Shown in pieces: positions 1 through 8,724 of a stretch of DNA of 42,722 nucleotides (position 1 is its first letter; every line of letters starts with the position of its first letter). A program made the translations under genes and the position numbers. The notes under the pieces are model-generated. The model saw nothing but the letters and a program-made list of their open reading frames with translations. It was not told the origin of the DNA and made no database searches. The stretch comes from Ideonella sp. MAG2. GTDB taxonomy: Bacteria; Pseudomonadota; Gammaproteobacteria; Burkholderiales; Burkholderiaceae_C. Where the stretch lies: the NCBI GenBank assembly GCA_004359425.1, contig PTEU01000006.1, positions 144,897-187,618 on the forward strand, given 5' to 3'.

Positions 1-1688
1 GAGACAGCTTGGACTGATATCAAGAATGCCGATCTCGTCCTGATCATGGGTGGCAATGCCGCCGAAGCACACCCTGTGGGTTTCCGCTGGGTGGTCGAAG
101 CCATGCAACAGCGCAAGGCGAAGCTGCTGGTCGTTGACCCGCGTTTCACCCGCTCTGCGGCCGTGGCGGACTTCTACGCCCCGATTCGCGTGGGCACGGA
201 CATCGCCTTCCTGGGCGGCGTCATCAACTACTTGCTGAGCAAAGACAAGATCCATCACGATTACGTCAAGCTCAACACCGACGCCACCTTCTTGCTCAAG
301 CCGGACTTCAAGTTCGACAGTGGCTTCTTCAGCGGCTATGACGAGGCCAAGCGCTCGTACAACAAGGCCAGCTGGGGTTACCAATTGGGCGACGACGGTT
401 TCGTCAAGGTCGATGACAGCCTGCAGGACCCGCTGTGCGTGTTCCAGAGACCAGCTGCTTTGCCGAAGAGCCGGGCACCTTCACCAACTCCAGCCGGGTC
501 ATCTCCTGGAAGGACAAGGCGGTTGACCCGCCCGGTGAAGCGAAGACCGACCTCGAAATCATGGCGCGCTTGTTCCAGAAGCTGCGTGGCATGTATGCCA
601 AAGACGGTGGCACCTTGCCTGAGCCGGTGGCGGCCCTGAACTGGCCTTACCTGAACGCCAATGTGCCCAGTCCCGTTGAAGTCCTGCGGGAAATCAACGG
701 CAAGGCCCTGGCCGATGTGATCGCCCCGCCCGACCCCAAGAACCCCAGCGCACCGCCGGTGGTCTTGGCCAAGGCTGGCGAGCAACTGGGCGGCTTCGCG
801 CAATTGCGTGATGACGGCTCCACGTCTTGCGGCAACTGGATCTACTCCGGCTGCTTCAGCCAAGCCGGCAACCTCACCGCGCGCCGCGACAACTCAGACC
901 CCACGGGCCTGGGCGTGTTCGGCAACTGGGGCTTCGCATGGCCGGCCAACCGCCGCATCCTCTACAACCGCGCTAGCGCGGACAAAGACGGCAAGCCTTG
1001 GGATCCATCGCGCAAGTACTTGGCGTGGAATGGCACGTCTTGGGCCGGTGGGGCCGATGTGCCCGACATGCGGCCAGATGCTGCGCCAGAGTTGGGCGTG
1101 GGTGCCTTCATCATGAACCCGGAAGGTGTGGCTCGCCTGCACGCGCCCGGCATGGCGGATGGCCCCTTCCCTGAGCACTACGAGCCGTTTGAAACGCCCG
1201 TCGGTGTCAACCTCATGCACCCCAACAACGCCAAAGCCACCAGCAACCCGGCGGCCCGCGTCTACAAGGGTGACATGGAGGCCTTTGGCAAGAAGGAGGA
1301 GTTCCCCTACGCCGCCACCACCTACCGCTTGACCGAGCACTTCCACTACTGGACCAAGCACTCACTCAGCAACTCGGTGGTTCAACCCGCCGCGTTTGTG
1401 GAGATCGGCGAGGAGCTGGCCAAAGAGAAGGGCATCAAGCAAGGTGACAAGGTGCGCGTTCGCTCCAACCGGGGCGAGGTCGTTGCGGCTTGTGTGGTGA
1501 CTAAGCGCATCAAGGCGCTGGACGTCAACGGCAAGAAGGTGCATCACGTCGGCATCCCCATTCACTGGGGCTTCAAGGGCGTGGCGCAAAACGGCTATCT
1601 GGCGAATGCGCTGACCCCCTTTGTGGGTGACGCGAACTCCCAGACACCGGAGTTCAAAGCCTTCTTGGTCAACCTGGAGAAAGCATGA
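1..1688 (+). pseudogene. fdoG: Respiratory formate dehydrogenase catalytic (alpha) subunit, 5' cut by window, internal block missing
   Basis: Catalytic W/Mo-bis-MGD subunit that oxidises formate to CO2 and passes electrons to the beta subunit. The first codons read ETAWTDIKNADLVLIMGG, matching E. coli FdnG/FdoG about 18 codons after its selenocysteine, so the Sec codon and SECIS lie just outside the window. Frame 1 matches the family as far as SLQDPLCVF (about 446). Frame 3 then resumes at VPETSCFAEEPGTFTNS and matches to the normal C-terminus ([14 protein letters not shown]). In FdnG these two points are roughly 275 residues apart, so about 0.8 kb is missing and the frame is shifted. As written it cannot make an active enzyme. 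The stop overlaps the beta-subunit start (ATGA). Family assignment is certain; whether the deletion is real is not. Confidence 0.9.
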
Positions 1689-2566
1689 GCCTGCAATCAC
1701 AAGACGTGGTCGCACGCTCGGCCACCACCACCCCCAGCCCGTCGGTGCGGCAGCAGCCCCAAGTGGCCAAGCTGATCGACGAATCCAAGTGCATTGGCTG
1801 CAAAGCTTGCCAAGTCGCCTGCATGAACTGGAACGATCTGCGCGATGAGATCGGCGAGAACATCGGCGTCTATGACAACCCTGCCGACCTGACGCCCAAC
1901 TCCTGGACCCTGATGCGGTTCTTTGAGGTGGAGCCCAAGCCCGGCAACCTAGAGTGGCTGATCCGCAAGGACGGCTGCATGCACTGCGAAGACCCGGGCT
2001 GCCTCAAAGCCTGCCCGTCGCCGGGGGCCATCGTCAAACATGCCAATGGCATCGTCGACTTCATCTCCGAGAACTGCATCGGCTGCGGCTACTGCGTCAA
2101 GGGTTGCCCCTTTGACGTGCCCCGCATCAGCGAGAAGGACAGCAAGGCGTACAAGTGCACCTTGTGTTCGGACCGCGTCGGTGTGGGTCTGGAGCCGGCT
2201 TGCGTCAAGACCTGCCCCACCGGGGCGATCGGTTTTGGCACCAAGTCGGACATGGTGGCGTATGGCGAAAAGCGGGCCGGTGAGTTGAAAGAGCGCGGCT
2301 TTGAAAACGCCGGGCTCTACAACCCGCAAGGCGTGGGCGGCACGCACGTCATGTACGTGCTCAAGCATGCTGATCAGCCTGAGTTAGTGGGCTTGCCGGC
2401 CAACCCGAGCATCAGCCCCTTGGTGTCGCTGTGGAAGGGCATTGCCAAACCCTTGGCGGTGGCCGGCATGGTGGGCGCAGTGGTGGCTGGCTTCTTCCAC
2501 TACATGAAGGTCGGGCCGATTGAAGAGAAGTCTGATGAAGACTCCGACGCATCGACCAAGGCCTGA
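1685..2566 (+). CDS. fdoH: Formate dehydrogenase iron-sulfur (beta) subunit
   Basis: Electron-transfer subunit carrying four [4Fe-4S] clusters, 293 aa, about the usual FdnH/FdoH length. Four Cys clusters are visible: [11 protein letters not shown] near residue 38, [14 protein letters not shown] near 100, [12 protein letters not shown] near 135, and CTLC followed by ACVKTCP near 160-180. A single hydrophobic helix near residues 255-272 should anchor it in the membrane, with the bulk on the periplasmic side, as in FdnH. The start codon overlaps the alpha-subunit stop, and the gamma subunit follows 13 bp after its stop, so the three are one operon. Intact. Confidence 0.96.
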   Translation: MSLQSQDVVARSATTTPSPSVRQQPQVAKLIDESKCIGCKACQVACMNWNDLRDEIGENIGVYDNPADLTPNSWTLMRFFEVEPKPGNLEWLIRKDGCMHCEDPGCLKACPSPGAIVKHANGIVDFISENCIGCGYCVKGCPFDVPRISEKDSKAYKCTLCSDRVGVGLEPACVKTCPTGAIGFGTKSDMVAYGEKRAGELKERGFENAGLYNPQGVGGTHVMYVLKHADQPELVGLPANPSISPLVSLWKGIAKPLAVAGMVGAVVAGFFHYMKVGPIEEKSDEDSDASTKA

Positions 2567-2579
2567 AGGAGAAGCCAAC

Positions 2580-3206
2580 ATGACTGCAAAAACCTTGACG
2601 CGCTACGCCGACGCCGAACGCATGAACCACTGGGCCATCGCCTTGTTGTTCTTTGCGGCCGGTCTGTCGGGTCTGGCCTTCTTCCACCCCAGCCTGTTCT
2701 TCTTGAGCCATTTGTTTGGCGGCGGCTCCTGGGCGCGCATCCTGCACCCCTTCTTGGGCGTGTTGATGTGCCTGTCCTTCGCGGTGCTGTTCTCCAAGCT
2801 GTGGCGCGAGAACGTGATGACTGAAGCCGACAAAGAATGGCTCAAGCACACGGGTGACATGCTGCGCGGTGACAAGAGCAAGATGCCGCCGGTGGGCAAG
2901 TACAACGCGGGTCAAAAGCGCGTGTTCTGGGCCATGAGCACCAGTTTGGTGGTGTTGTTGGTGACGGGGGTGCTGTTCTGGCAGCCTTGGTTCACCAGCT
3001 ATGTGCCGATCTGGCTGGGGCGTGTGGCGGTGCTCTTGCACTCCATCGCTGCGCTGGTGCTGGTGCTGACCACCATTGTTCACGTCTATGCCGCCATCTG
3101 GGTCAAGGGCACGATCCGCGCGATGACGCGTGGTACCGTGACCGAGTCCTGGGCCAAGGCCCACCATCCGCTGTGGCACAAAGAGGTCACTGGCGGTAAA
3201 CGTTAA
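2580..3206 (+). CDS. fdoI: Formate dehydrogenase cytochrome b (gamma) subunit
   Basis: Membrane cytochrome b subunit (208 aa) that takes electrons from the beta subunit and reduces quinone. Four transmembrane stretches are visible, with histidines placed as in FdnI heme ligands (MNHWAIALLF near the N-terminus, LHSIAALVLV and TIVHVYAAIW near the C-terminus). I chose ATG 2580 because GGAG lies at a normal distance upstream (about 2568-2573) and the protein then begins MTAKTLTRYADAERMNHW, like relatives. The reading frame is open further upstream, into the beta gene. Intact, last structural gene of the fdo operon; a strong hairpin follows. Confidence 0.95.
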   Translation: MTAKTLTRYADAERMNHWAIALLFFAAGLSGLAFFHPSLFFLSHLFGGGSWARILHPFLGVLMCLSFAVLFSKLWRENVMTEADKEWLKHTGDMLRGDKSKMPPVGKYNAGQKRVFWAMSTSLVVLLVTGVLFWQPWFTSYVPIWLGRVAVLLHSIAALVLVLTTIVHVYAAIWVKGTIRAMTRGTVTESWAKAHHPLWHKEVTGGKR

Positions 3207-3278
3207 GACTCAAACCCCGGGCCTTGGGGCCCAGGCTTGAGACACCCAGGCTGCCCGGCTTGTTCAGCGGGCAGCCTG
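3207..3278 (+). terminator. Two stem-loops between fdoI and fdhE
   Basis: Two hairpins follow the fdoI stop. The first uses the inverted repeat CTCAA...TTGAG with a GC-rich interior (about 3209-3241). The second is an 11-bp perfect stem, CAGGCTGCCCG (3247-3257) with CGGGCAGCCTG (3268-3278), and a 10-nt loop. Only a weak T-rich tail (TTCATT) follows, so this may be an attenuator or mRNA-processing site that lowers fdhE/selA expression relative to the structural genes, rather than a strong terminator. Confidence 0.6.
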
Positions 3279-3302
3279 TTCATTGGATGAAAGAAGTTTG
3301 AG

Positions 3303-4346
3303 ATGAGTGCTTCCGCAACCGTGCGGGTTCAGTCGGCTGAGGCCATTGCAGCGCAGGCCGCGCACACCGCGCCCTTTGTGCAATGGCCTGAGGCGACCAC
3401 CGTGTTTGCCGAGCGGGCCATGCGCCTGCGCCAGTTGGCCAAAGACCACCCCATGGCCGACTTTTTGAACTTTGCGGCCCAGATGGCGCAGGCTCAGCAA
3501 GGGCTGTTGCAGTCCTTCGCAGCCGTGCCGCTGCCCGACGCTGCGGCGCTGGACAAAGCAGCCTTGGCAGGCCTGCCACCGCTGGGCGTGGCCACCTGGC
3601 AGCGCGACCCGGCCTGGCGCACGGCCCTGCGCCAATTGGTGCAGTCGCTGCAAGCCCAGAGCGGCGGCACGGCGGCCTTGCAGCAGACCTTGGCCCAACT
3701 GGCTGAAGCCGACGACGACACCCTGGAGCGCCAAGCCGACGCGCTGCTGCTGGGGGAGATGCATCGCGTCAACATGGCGTGGTCTTCCTTGGTGGCGGCG
3801 GCTTTGCAGGTCTATTGGACGCATCTGCTCGTGGCCCTGCCCAAGGCCCTGGGCCTGGGCGCCAATCAAAGCGTGATCGGCCGGGTGGACGACCTGACGC
3901 GCTGCCCCTGCTGCGGCAGCTTGCCCGTCACCAGCCTCACGCAAACGGTCGGCCATCTGCCCGGCCAGCGTTATCTGCATTGCTCGCTGTGCAACCTGCA
4001 GTGGCATATGGTGCGCAGCCGCTGCACGCACTGCCTGTCCACCCGCGACATCAGCTTTCAATCGCTGGCGCATCAAGACGCTGATGAGGCCGAGGCCGCT
4101 CGTGCGGCAGTGCAGGCCGAGACCTGCGGTGACTGCGGCCACTACCTGAAGATCATCCACAAAGACCTGGACGCCTTTGTGGAGCCGGTGGCCGATGACC
4201 TGGCCAGCTTGACCCTGGACTTGCTGGTGGCCGAGGCCGGCTTGCAGCGCCACGGCGTCAACCTCTGGCTGCTGTTTGGCGAGTCCGACGAGCCCGAACC
4301 GCCACCAGAACCCTTGGCTGCGCCGCCCAAACCGGGAGCGCACTGA
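3303..4346 (+). CDS. fdhE: Formate dehydrogenase accessory protein FdhE
   Basis: Cytosolic maturation factor needed for active respiratory formate dehydrogenase; FdhE proteins bind iron through paired CxxC motifs and interact with the catalytic subunit. Here the motifs are CPCC (residues 201-204), CSLC (227-230), CTHC (241-244) and CGDC (275-278), in the expected C-terminal rubredoxin-like half of a 347-aa protein. It starts 96 bp after fdoI and its TGA overlaps the selA ATG (TGATG), giving translational coupling to the selenocysteine genes. The C-terminal tail is a short Pro/Glu-rich extension. Intact. Confidence 0.95.
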   Translation: MSASATVRVQSAEAIAAQAAHTAPFVQWPEATTVFAERAMRLRQLAKDHPMADFLNFAAQMAQAQQGLLQSFAAVPLPDAAALDKAALAGLPPLGVATWQRDPAWRTALRQLVQSLQAQSGGTAALQQTLAQLAEADDDTLERQADALLLGEMHRVNMAWSSLVAAALQVYWTHLLVALPKALGLGANQSVIGRVDDLTRCPCCGSLPVTSLTQTVGHLPGQRYLHCSLCNLQWHMVRSRCTHCLSTRDISFQSLAHQDADEAEAARAAVQAETCGDCGHYLKIIHKDLDAFVEPVADDLASLTLDLLVAEAGLQRHGVNLWLLFGESDEPEPPPEPLAAPPKPGAH

Positions 4347-5806
4347 TGTCAGGGCTCAACGAATCCGTGGTTCACGGTTCCAAGGCCACCGCCAAGAACC
4401 TCCCCTCCGTCGACAAGCTGTTGCGCCATGCAGCGGTGGCCGCCTGCGTCGCAGAGCAGGGCCATACGTTGGTCAGCCAAGAAGCGCGCTTGTTGCTGGA
4501 TGCACGCCGTGCGCAGACCCTGGCAGGCGAGCTGAGCTTGACCGAGGTGGCGCTGGACACGCTGGCCACCGACCTGCAAGCGCGTGTCGCCCAGCGCTTG
4601 GCACCACGCCTCAAGACGGTGATCAACCTGACGGGCACGGTGATCCACACCAACCTGGGCCGTGCTCTGTTAGCCGACGAGGCACTGCAGCATGTGCTGG
4701 CCATGATGTCGGGGCCGAATAACCTTGAATATGACCTGGCCACTGGCCAGCGCGGCGACCGCGACAGCGTGGTGGAAGAACTGCTCTGCACCCTGACGGG
4801 CGCCGAAGCGGCCACCGTGGTCAACAACAACGCCGCCGCCGTGCTGCTGAGCATTGCCGCTCTGGCCAGTGAACACACGGGCCGCCGTGAGGTCATCGTC
4901 TCGCGCGGCGAGCTGGTGGAGATCGGTGGCGCGTTTCGCATGCCCGATGTCATGGCCAGCGCGGGTGCCACCATGGTGGAGGTGGGCACCACCAACCGCA
5001 CCCATCCGGCGGACTATGAGCGCGCCATGAACGAGCGCACCGCCCTGGTGATGAAGGTGCACACCAGCAATTACCAAGTGCAGGGCTTCACCGCTGCGGT
5101 GAGCGAGGCGGACCTGGCCCCGCTGTGTCACGCACGCGGCATCCCCTTGGTCAGCGACCTGGGCAGTGGTGCGCTGGTGGACATGGCGCGCTGGGGTCTG
5201 CCCCGTGAGCCTCTGCCTCAAGAAATGCTGCAAGCGGGTTGTGATGTGGTGACCTTCAGCGGCGACAAGCTCCTGGGTGGCCCCCAAGCGGGCCTGCTGG
5301 TGGGCAGCCGCAAGGCGATTGGCCGCATCCGCAAGTTCCCCATGAAGCGGGCATTGCGCATGAGCAAGCTGCCGCTGGCCGCCCTAGAGGCCACGCTGCG
5401 GCTCTATCTGCGGCCCGAGCGCTTGACCCAAGACTTGCCCACCCTGCGCTTGCTGACCCGCCCGCTGGCCGACATCGAGGCCACGGCCATGGCTGTGCAG
5501 CCCGCCTTGGCTGCGGCCGTGGCGCCGCGCTACACGGTGCGGCGGCTGGCGCTGCAAGGCCAGATCGGCTCGGGCTCTCTTCCCGTCGAGAGGCTGGCCT
5601 CTGTGGGCTTGGCCTTGGCCCCAGTGGAGCGCAAGGGGGTGGGCCGTGCCTTGGACGCCCTGGCCACCGCCTTACGGTCTTTGCCCGAGCCCGTGATTGG
5701 CCGCGTGGCCGATGATGAACTGCTGCTCGACTGCCGGTGCCTAGAATCGCCCGAATCCCTGTTGCGCCAATTCTCCGAACTCAGCGCATGCATAAAGTCA
5801 TCTTGA
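4346..5806 (+). CDS. selA: L-seryl-tRNA(Sec) selenium transferase SelA
   Basis: PLP enzyme that converts Ser-tRNA(Sec) to Sec-tRNA(Sec) using selenophosphate. 486 aa, slightly longer than E. coli SelA. The PLP lysine is K308 in TFSGDKLLGGPQAGLL. Other family landmarks are NLTGTVIHTNLGRA (residues ~93-106), NNNAAAVLL (~160-170) and SDLGSGALVDM. The start codon overlaps the fdhE stop. Its normal partner selB lies 2.9 kb downstream, beyond three unrelated genes. Intact, and it implies a selenoprotein in this genome, most simply the formate dehydrogenase at the window start. No selD is in the window. Confidence 0.97.
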   Translation: MSGLNESVVHGSKATAKNLPSVDKLLRHAAVAACVAEQGHTLVSQEARLLLDARRAQTLAGELSLTEVALDTLATDLQARVAQRLAPRLKTVINLTGTVIHTNLGRALLADEALQHVLAMMSGPNNLEYDLATGQRGDRDSVVEELLCTLTGAEAATVVNNNAAAVLLSIAALASEHTGRREVIVSRGELVEIGGAFRMPDVMASAGATMVEVGTTNRTHPADYERAMNERTALVMKVHTSNYQVQGFTAAVSEADLAPLCHARGIPLVSDLGSGALVDMARWGLPREPLPQEMLQAGCDVVTFSGDKLLGGPQAGLLVGSRKAIGRIRKFPMKRALRMSKLPLAALEATLRLYLRPERLTQDLPTLRLLTRPLADIEATAMAVQPALAAAVAPRYTVRRLALQGQIGSGSLPVERLASVGLALAPVERKGVGRALDALATALRSLPEPVIGRVADDELLLDCRCLESPESLLRQFSELSACIKSS

Positions 5807-5884
5807 CCATCGTGTGCTGCTGCTGGGTGCCCGAGTCAACACTGACTGCCCAAACCTCCACTTCACTTTTCAGATCGAAAGCAC

Positions 5885-6641
5885 ATGACAGCTTTGTCCT
5901 CACCACAACTCGACGCACTTGAAACCGCCATCCGCGATGTCGTCGCACCGCAAGCCTTGGAGACCGACACCCAAGGCCGCTTCCCCCGTGCCGCCGTCAC
6001 GGCCCTCGGGCAAGCTGGCCTGCTCGGCTTGGTCAGTGCCAGCAGCGTGGGTGGCGCGGGCGGCGGCCTGCCCCAAGCACGCGCCGTGGTGGAGCGCTTG
6101 GCCCAAGACTGCTCCTCGACGGCCATGGTGGTGTGCATGCATTACTGCGCCACAGCGGTGCTGGAGCAGTTTGGCCCTGAGGCGGTGCGGCGCGAGATTG
6201 CGGCCGGTAGGCACCTCAGCACCCTGGCTTTCTCTGAGGCCGAGTCGCGCAGCCACTTTTGGGCTCCCGCCAGCACAGCCAAGGTGCAAGGGGATCAAGT
6301 CGTCTTGGACGCCCGCAAGAGCTGGGTCACTTCAGCGGCAGAGGCCGACAGCTATGTCTGGTCCAGCCAGCCCTTGAAGGCCGAAGGCGCGAGCAGCTTG
6401 TGGCTGGTGTCCTCCAAAGCGGCCGGTCTGAGCGTGGCCAGCGCCTTTGATGGTTTGGGTCTGCGCGGCAATGCGTCCAGCCCCATCACCGCCCAGGGCG
6501 TGGCGGTGCAGGCCCGCGACCTGCTGGGCGAGGACGGCAAGGGCTATCCGCGACGCGCGCGCTGCCAATGTGATGGCACCCACTTCAGATGTGCTGTATG
6601 ACTTCATTGGCAAGGCCATCACCGGCCAAGCTTTGTTCTGA
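5885..6641 (+). pseudogene. Acyl-CoA dehydrogenase family flavoprotein, central C-terminal block missing
   Basis: The N-terminal and middle beta-barrel domains of an acyl-CoA dehydrogenase-like FAD protein are intact to about residue 218 (DLLGEDGKGYP). Just after 6545 the homology jumps, in another frame, to the family's extreme C-terminus (IRDARAANVMAPTSDVLYDFIGKAITGQALF, shown by its ends IRDARAANVMAP and ALF at 6641). About 130 residues of the C-terminal helical domain are absent. Full relatives are roughly 380 aa. The intended substrate cannot be told; such proteins include both acyl-CoA dehydrogenases and flavin monooxygenases of the SfnB/DszC type. It sits 78 bp after selA and 20 bp before the PhnD-like gene, so the three genes between selA and selB look like one transcript. 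Confidence 0.8.
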
Positions 6642-6661
6642 CGCTCACAAAGGCCCACACC

Positions 6662-7531
6662 ATGTCTTCCGTTTCCTTACCGACTTTGGTCATGGGTGCC
6701 GTTGCCTACGCGCCCAAGGTCGTGACCATTTGGGAAGGTTTTAAGGCCTTCTTCGCGCAGCACGGCTTGTCTTTCGACTATGTGCTTTATTCCAACTATG
6801 AGCGGCAGGTCGAGGCGCAGTTCAATGGCGAGATCCACCTGGCTTGGAACTCGCCACTGGCCTGGGTGCGTGCAGAGCGCATGGCCCGCGCGCGCGGCCT
6901 GCATGTGCAGGCCGTGGCCATGCGCGACACCGACTGTGATCTGGAGTCTGTGATTGTTGTGCGAGCCGACAGCGCCGTGCAGAGCCTGCAGGACCTGCGC
7001 GGCAAGACCTTGGGCGTCGGGGCAATCGACTCCCCCCAAGCCACCTTGATCCCGCTGGACCACCTGCGTCAAGCGGGCTTGGTGGGGGGGCGTGACCTGA
7101 CGGTTCGTCGCTTTGATGTGCTGGGCGGCAAACACGGTGACCACATTGGCGGCGAGCGCGATGCCGCGCTGTCACTGTTGGCGGGCGAGGTCGATGCCTG
7201 CTGCCTGATTGCAGGCAACCATTTGGGCTTTGGCATGGACGGCACCTTGCCTGCGGGCAGCACCCGCGTCATTGCCCGCACCGGTTTGTACGACCATTGC
7301 AACTTCACCACCAGCCCGGGGGTGCCTGCGGCCTTGGTCGACCGCTTTGTGTCGCTGTTGATGGCCATGCGTTGGGACGACCCTCAGGTGCGCCCCTTGC
7401 TGGAGTTGGAGGGCCTCAAGGCGTGGCAGCCAGGGCGCACCAGCGGCTATGGCCTGCTGGAGCGTGCGGTGGATGATGAACAGTTCTACAGCCATGATGG
7501 TCGAATCCTGCCCGCTGACTATCGATATTGA
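6662..7531 (+). CDS. PhnD-like substrate-binding-fold protein lacking a signal peptide
   Basis: 289-aa protein of the phosphate/phosphonate (PhnD/SsuA-like) periplasmic-binding fold. Landmarks are the early NYERQVEAQFNGEIHLAWNSPLAW segment (QVEAQFNGEIHLAWN), DLRGKTLGVGAIDSPQA and the GEVDACCLIAGNHLGFG hinge region. The mature domain begins within a few residues of the start, with no hydrophobic leader, so it probably acts in the cytoplasm, unlike transport binding proteins; no permease or ATPase is nearby. It overlaps the start of the TusA/ferritin fusion by about 35 bp, so the two are co-translated. Function unknown; a ligand sensor or carrier for the neighbouring enzymes is an inference. 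Confidence 0.8.
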   Translation: MSSVSLPTLVMGAVAYAPKVVTIWEGFKAFFAQHGLSFDYVLYSNYERQVEAQFNGEIHLAWNSPLAWVRAERMARARGLHVQAVAMRDTDCDLESVIVVRADSAVQSLQDLRGKTLGVGAIDSPQATLIPLDHLRQAGLVGGRDLTVRRFDVLGGKHGDHIGGERDAALSLLAGEVDACCLIAGNHLGFGMDGTLPAGSTRVIARTGLYDHCNFTTSPGVPAALVDRFVSLLMAMRWDDPQVRPLLELEGLKAWQPGRTSGYGLLERAVDDEQFYSHDGRILPADYRY

Positions 7532-8714
7532 AGGCCTGGGTCTGGACCAGGGTGCCTTGCTGCTGGTTCGCCGTGCGCTGGAGCAGGTGCCTGAAGGCGG
7601 TGTTCTTCAGGTGAGAGGGCGCTCGCCAGAGTGGGACCTGCACCTGCGCGCCTGGTGCCGTCAACAAGGCCATGGCTGCCAGGTCCATGCTCAGACTGAC
7701 GGGGAGTTACGCGCCACCGTGACACGCCACCACATGGCCTTGGGCCGTTGGCGCGACGCCTGGGCCACCGGCACCGTGGATGCCCGGCAAGCCCAGGCGC
7801 TGGCCGAGCACGCCGATCCCCACTGGGGCTTGGCGGCGCGCGGCGCGTCGGTCGAGCGCGGCGCTCCAGCCTTCGCCTTCAGCCTGCAAGACAAGCACGA
7901 GTTGTGGGCGGCCACTGCAGGCGATTTGTATGCGCAGGCCGCCGCCGCACAGTGGGACCCCGCCACGGCCATTGACTGGGCAGGTGCCGCTGCACCGGCC
8001 CCAGCGCTTGAAGCGGCGGTGGTGCAGTTGATGACTTATCTGATCGAGAACGAGAACGCGGCCCTGCTGGTGCCCGCGCGCCACCTGGGTCAGATGCATC
8101 CGCACTTTCGGGAAGTGTTGCAAGTGCTGGCCTTGCAATGTGCTGATGAGGCGCGCCACATTGAGGTCTTCACACGGCGTTTGGCTTTGCATGGCCATGC
8201 CCCTGGCTTGTCCACAGCAGGTGGCCAGGCTTCGCTCAAGACCTTGTTTGAAGCGCCCGACTTCTCAACCGCCACGTTCTTGCTCTCGGTGCTGGGGGAG
8301 GGGACGTTTGTCACCCTGCTCAATTTTTTGCATGAGCATGCGCCCGACCCGGTGACGCGCCAGATCGCCCGCTTGGCGGCGCGTGACGAAGCGCGCCACG
8401 TGGCGTTTGGCATGGCGCACCTGGAATACCGCCTCTCGGTGGAGCCCGCCTACCAAAGCCGTTTGGCCATGGCGGTGGAGCAGCGCTTTGATGAGTTGGC
8501 TGCGACAGCGGGGCTCAATGAAGAAGTCTTTGACGCGCTGGTGATCTTGGCTGGCGGTGGCGTGGATGTGGCCGCCGTGAAGCAGGGGCATGAACGCGTG
8601 CAGGCCATGAAGCAAGACATGGCCAATGGCCGCAAGGCTCGCCTGCTGCGCCTGGGTTTTGAACGCAGCCAAGCCCAGCGCTTGGCCGATCTCCACACCC
8701 GCAATTTCATGTGA
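7494..8714 (+). CDS. TusA-like domain fused to a ferritin-like diiron domain
   Basis: About 406 aa. Residues ~5-65 resemble the TusA/SirA sulfur-carrier fold (LLLVRRALEQVPEGG, then DLHLRAWCRQQGHGCQV), but the CPxP active-site cysteine region is replaced by GLGLDQGALLL, so the carrier Cys is absent. The C-terminal half is a ferritin-like four-helix domain with carboxylate/His iron-ligand motifs: ENENAALL (E185/E187), ADEARHIEVF (E219, H222), GEGTF, and RDEARHVAF (E299, H302). Starts at 7494 or 7497 are equally possible; both lie inside the PhnD-like gene. It ends 10 bp before selB. Function unknown: a diiron oxygenase or oxidase acting on an S- or Se-containing substrate is one guess. The fusion call rests on reading motifs only. 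Confidence 0.7.
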   Translation: MMVESCPLTIDIEGLGLDQGALLLVRRALEQVPEGGVLQVRGRSPEWDLHLRAWCRQQGHGCQVHAQTDGELRATVTRHHMALGRWRDAWATGTVDARQAQALAEHADPHWGLAARGASVERGAPAFAFSLQDKHELWAATAGDLYAQAAAAQWDPATAIDWAGAAAPAPALEAAVVQLMTYLIENENAALLVPARHLGQMHPHFREVLQVLALQCADEARHIEVFTRRLALHGHAPGLSTAGGQASLKTLFEAPDFSTATFLLSVLGEGTFVTLLNFLHEHAPDPVTRQIARLAARDEARHVAFGMAHLEYRLSVEPAYQSRLAMAVEQRFDELAATAGLNEEVFDALVILAGGGVDVAAVKQGHERVQAMKQDMANGRKARLLRLGFERSQAQRLADLHTRNFM

Positions 8715-8724
8715 GCACACCAGC

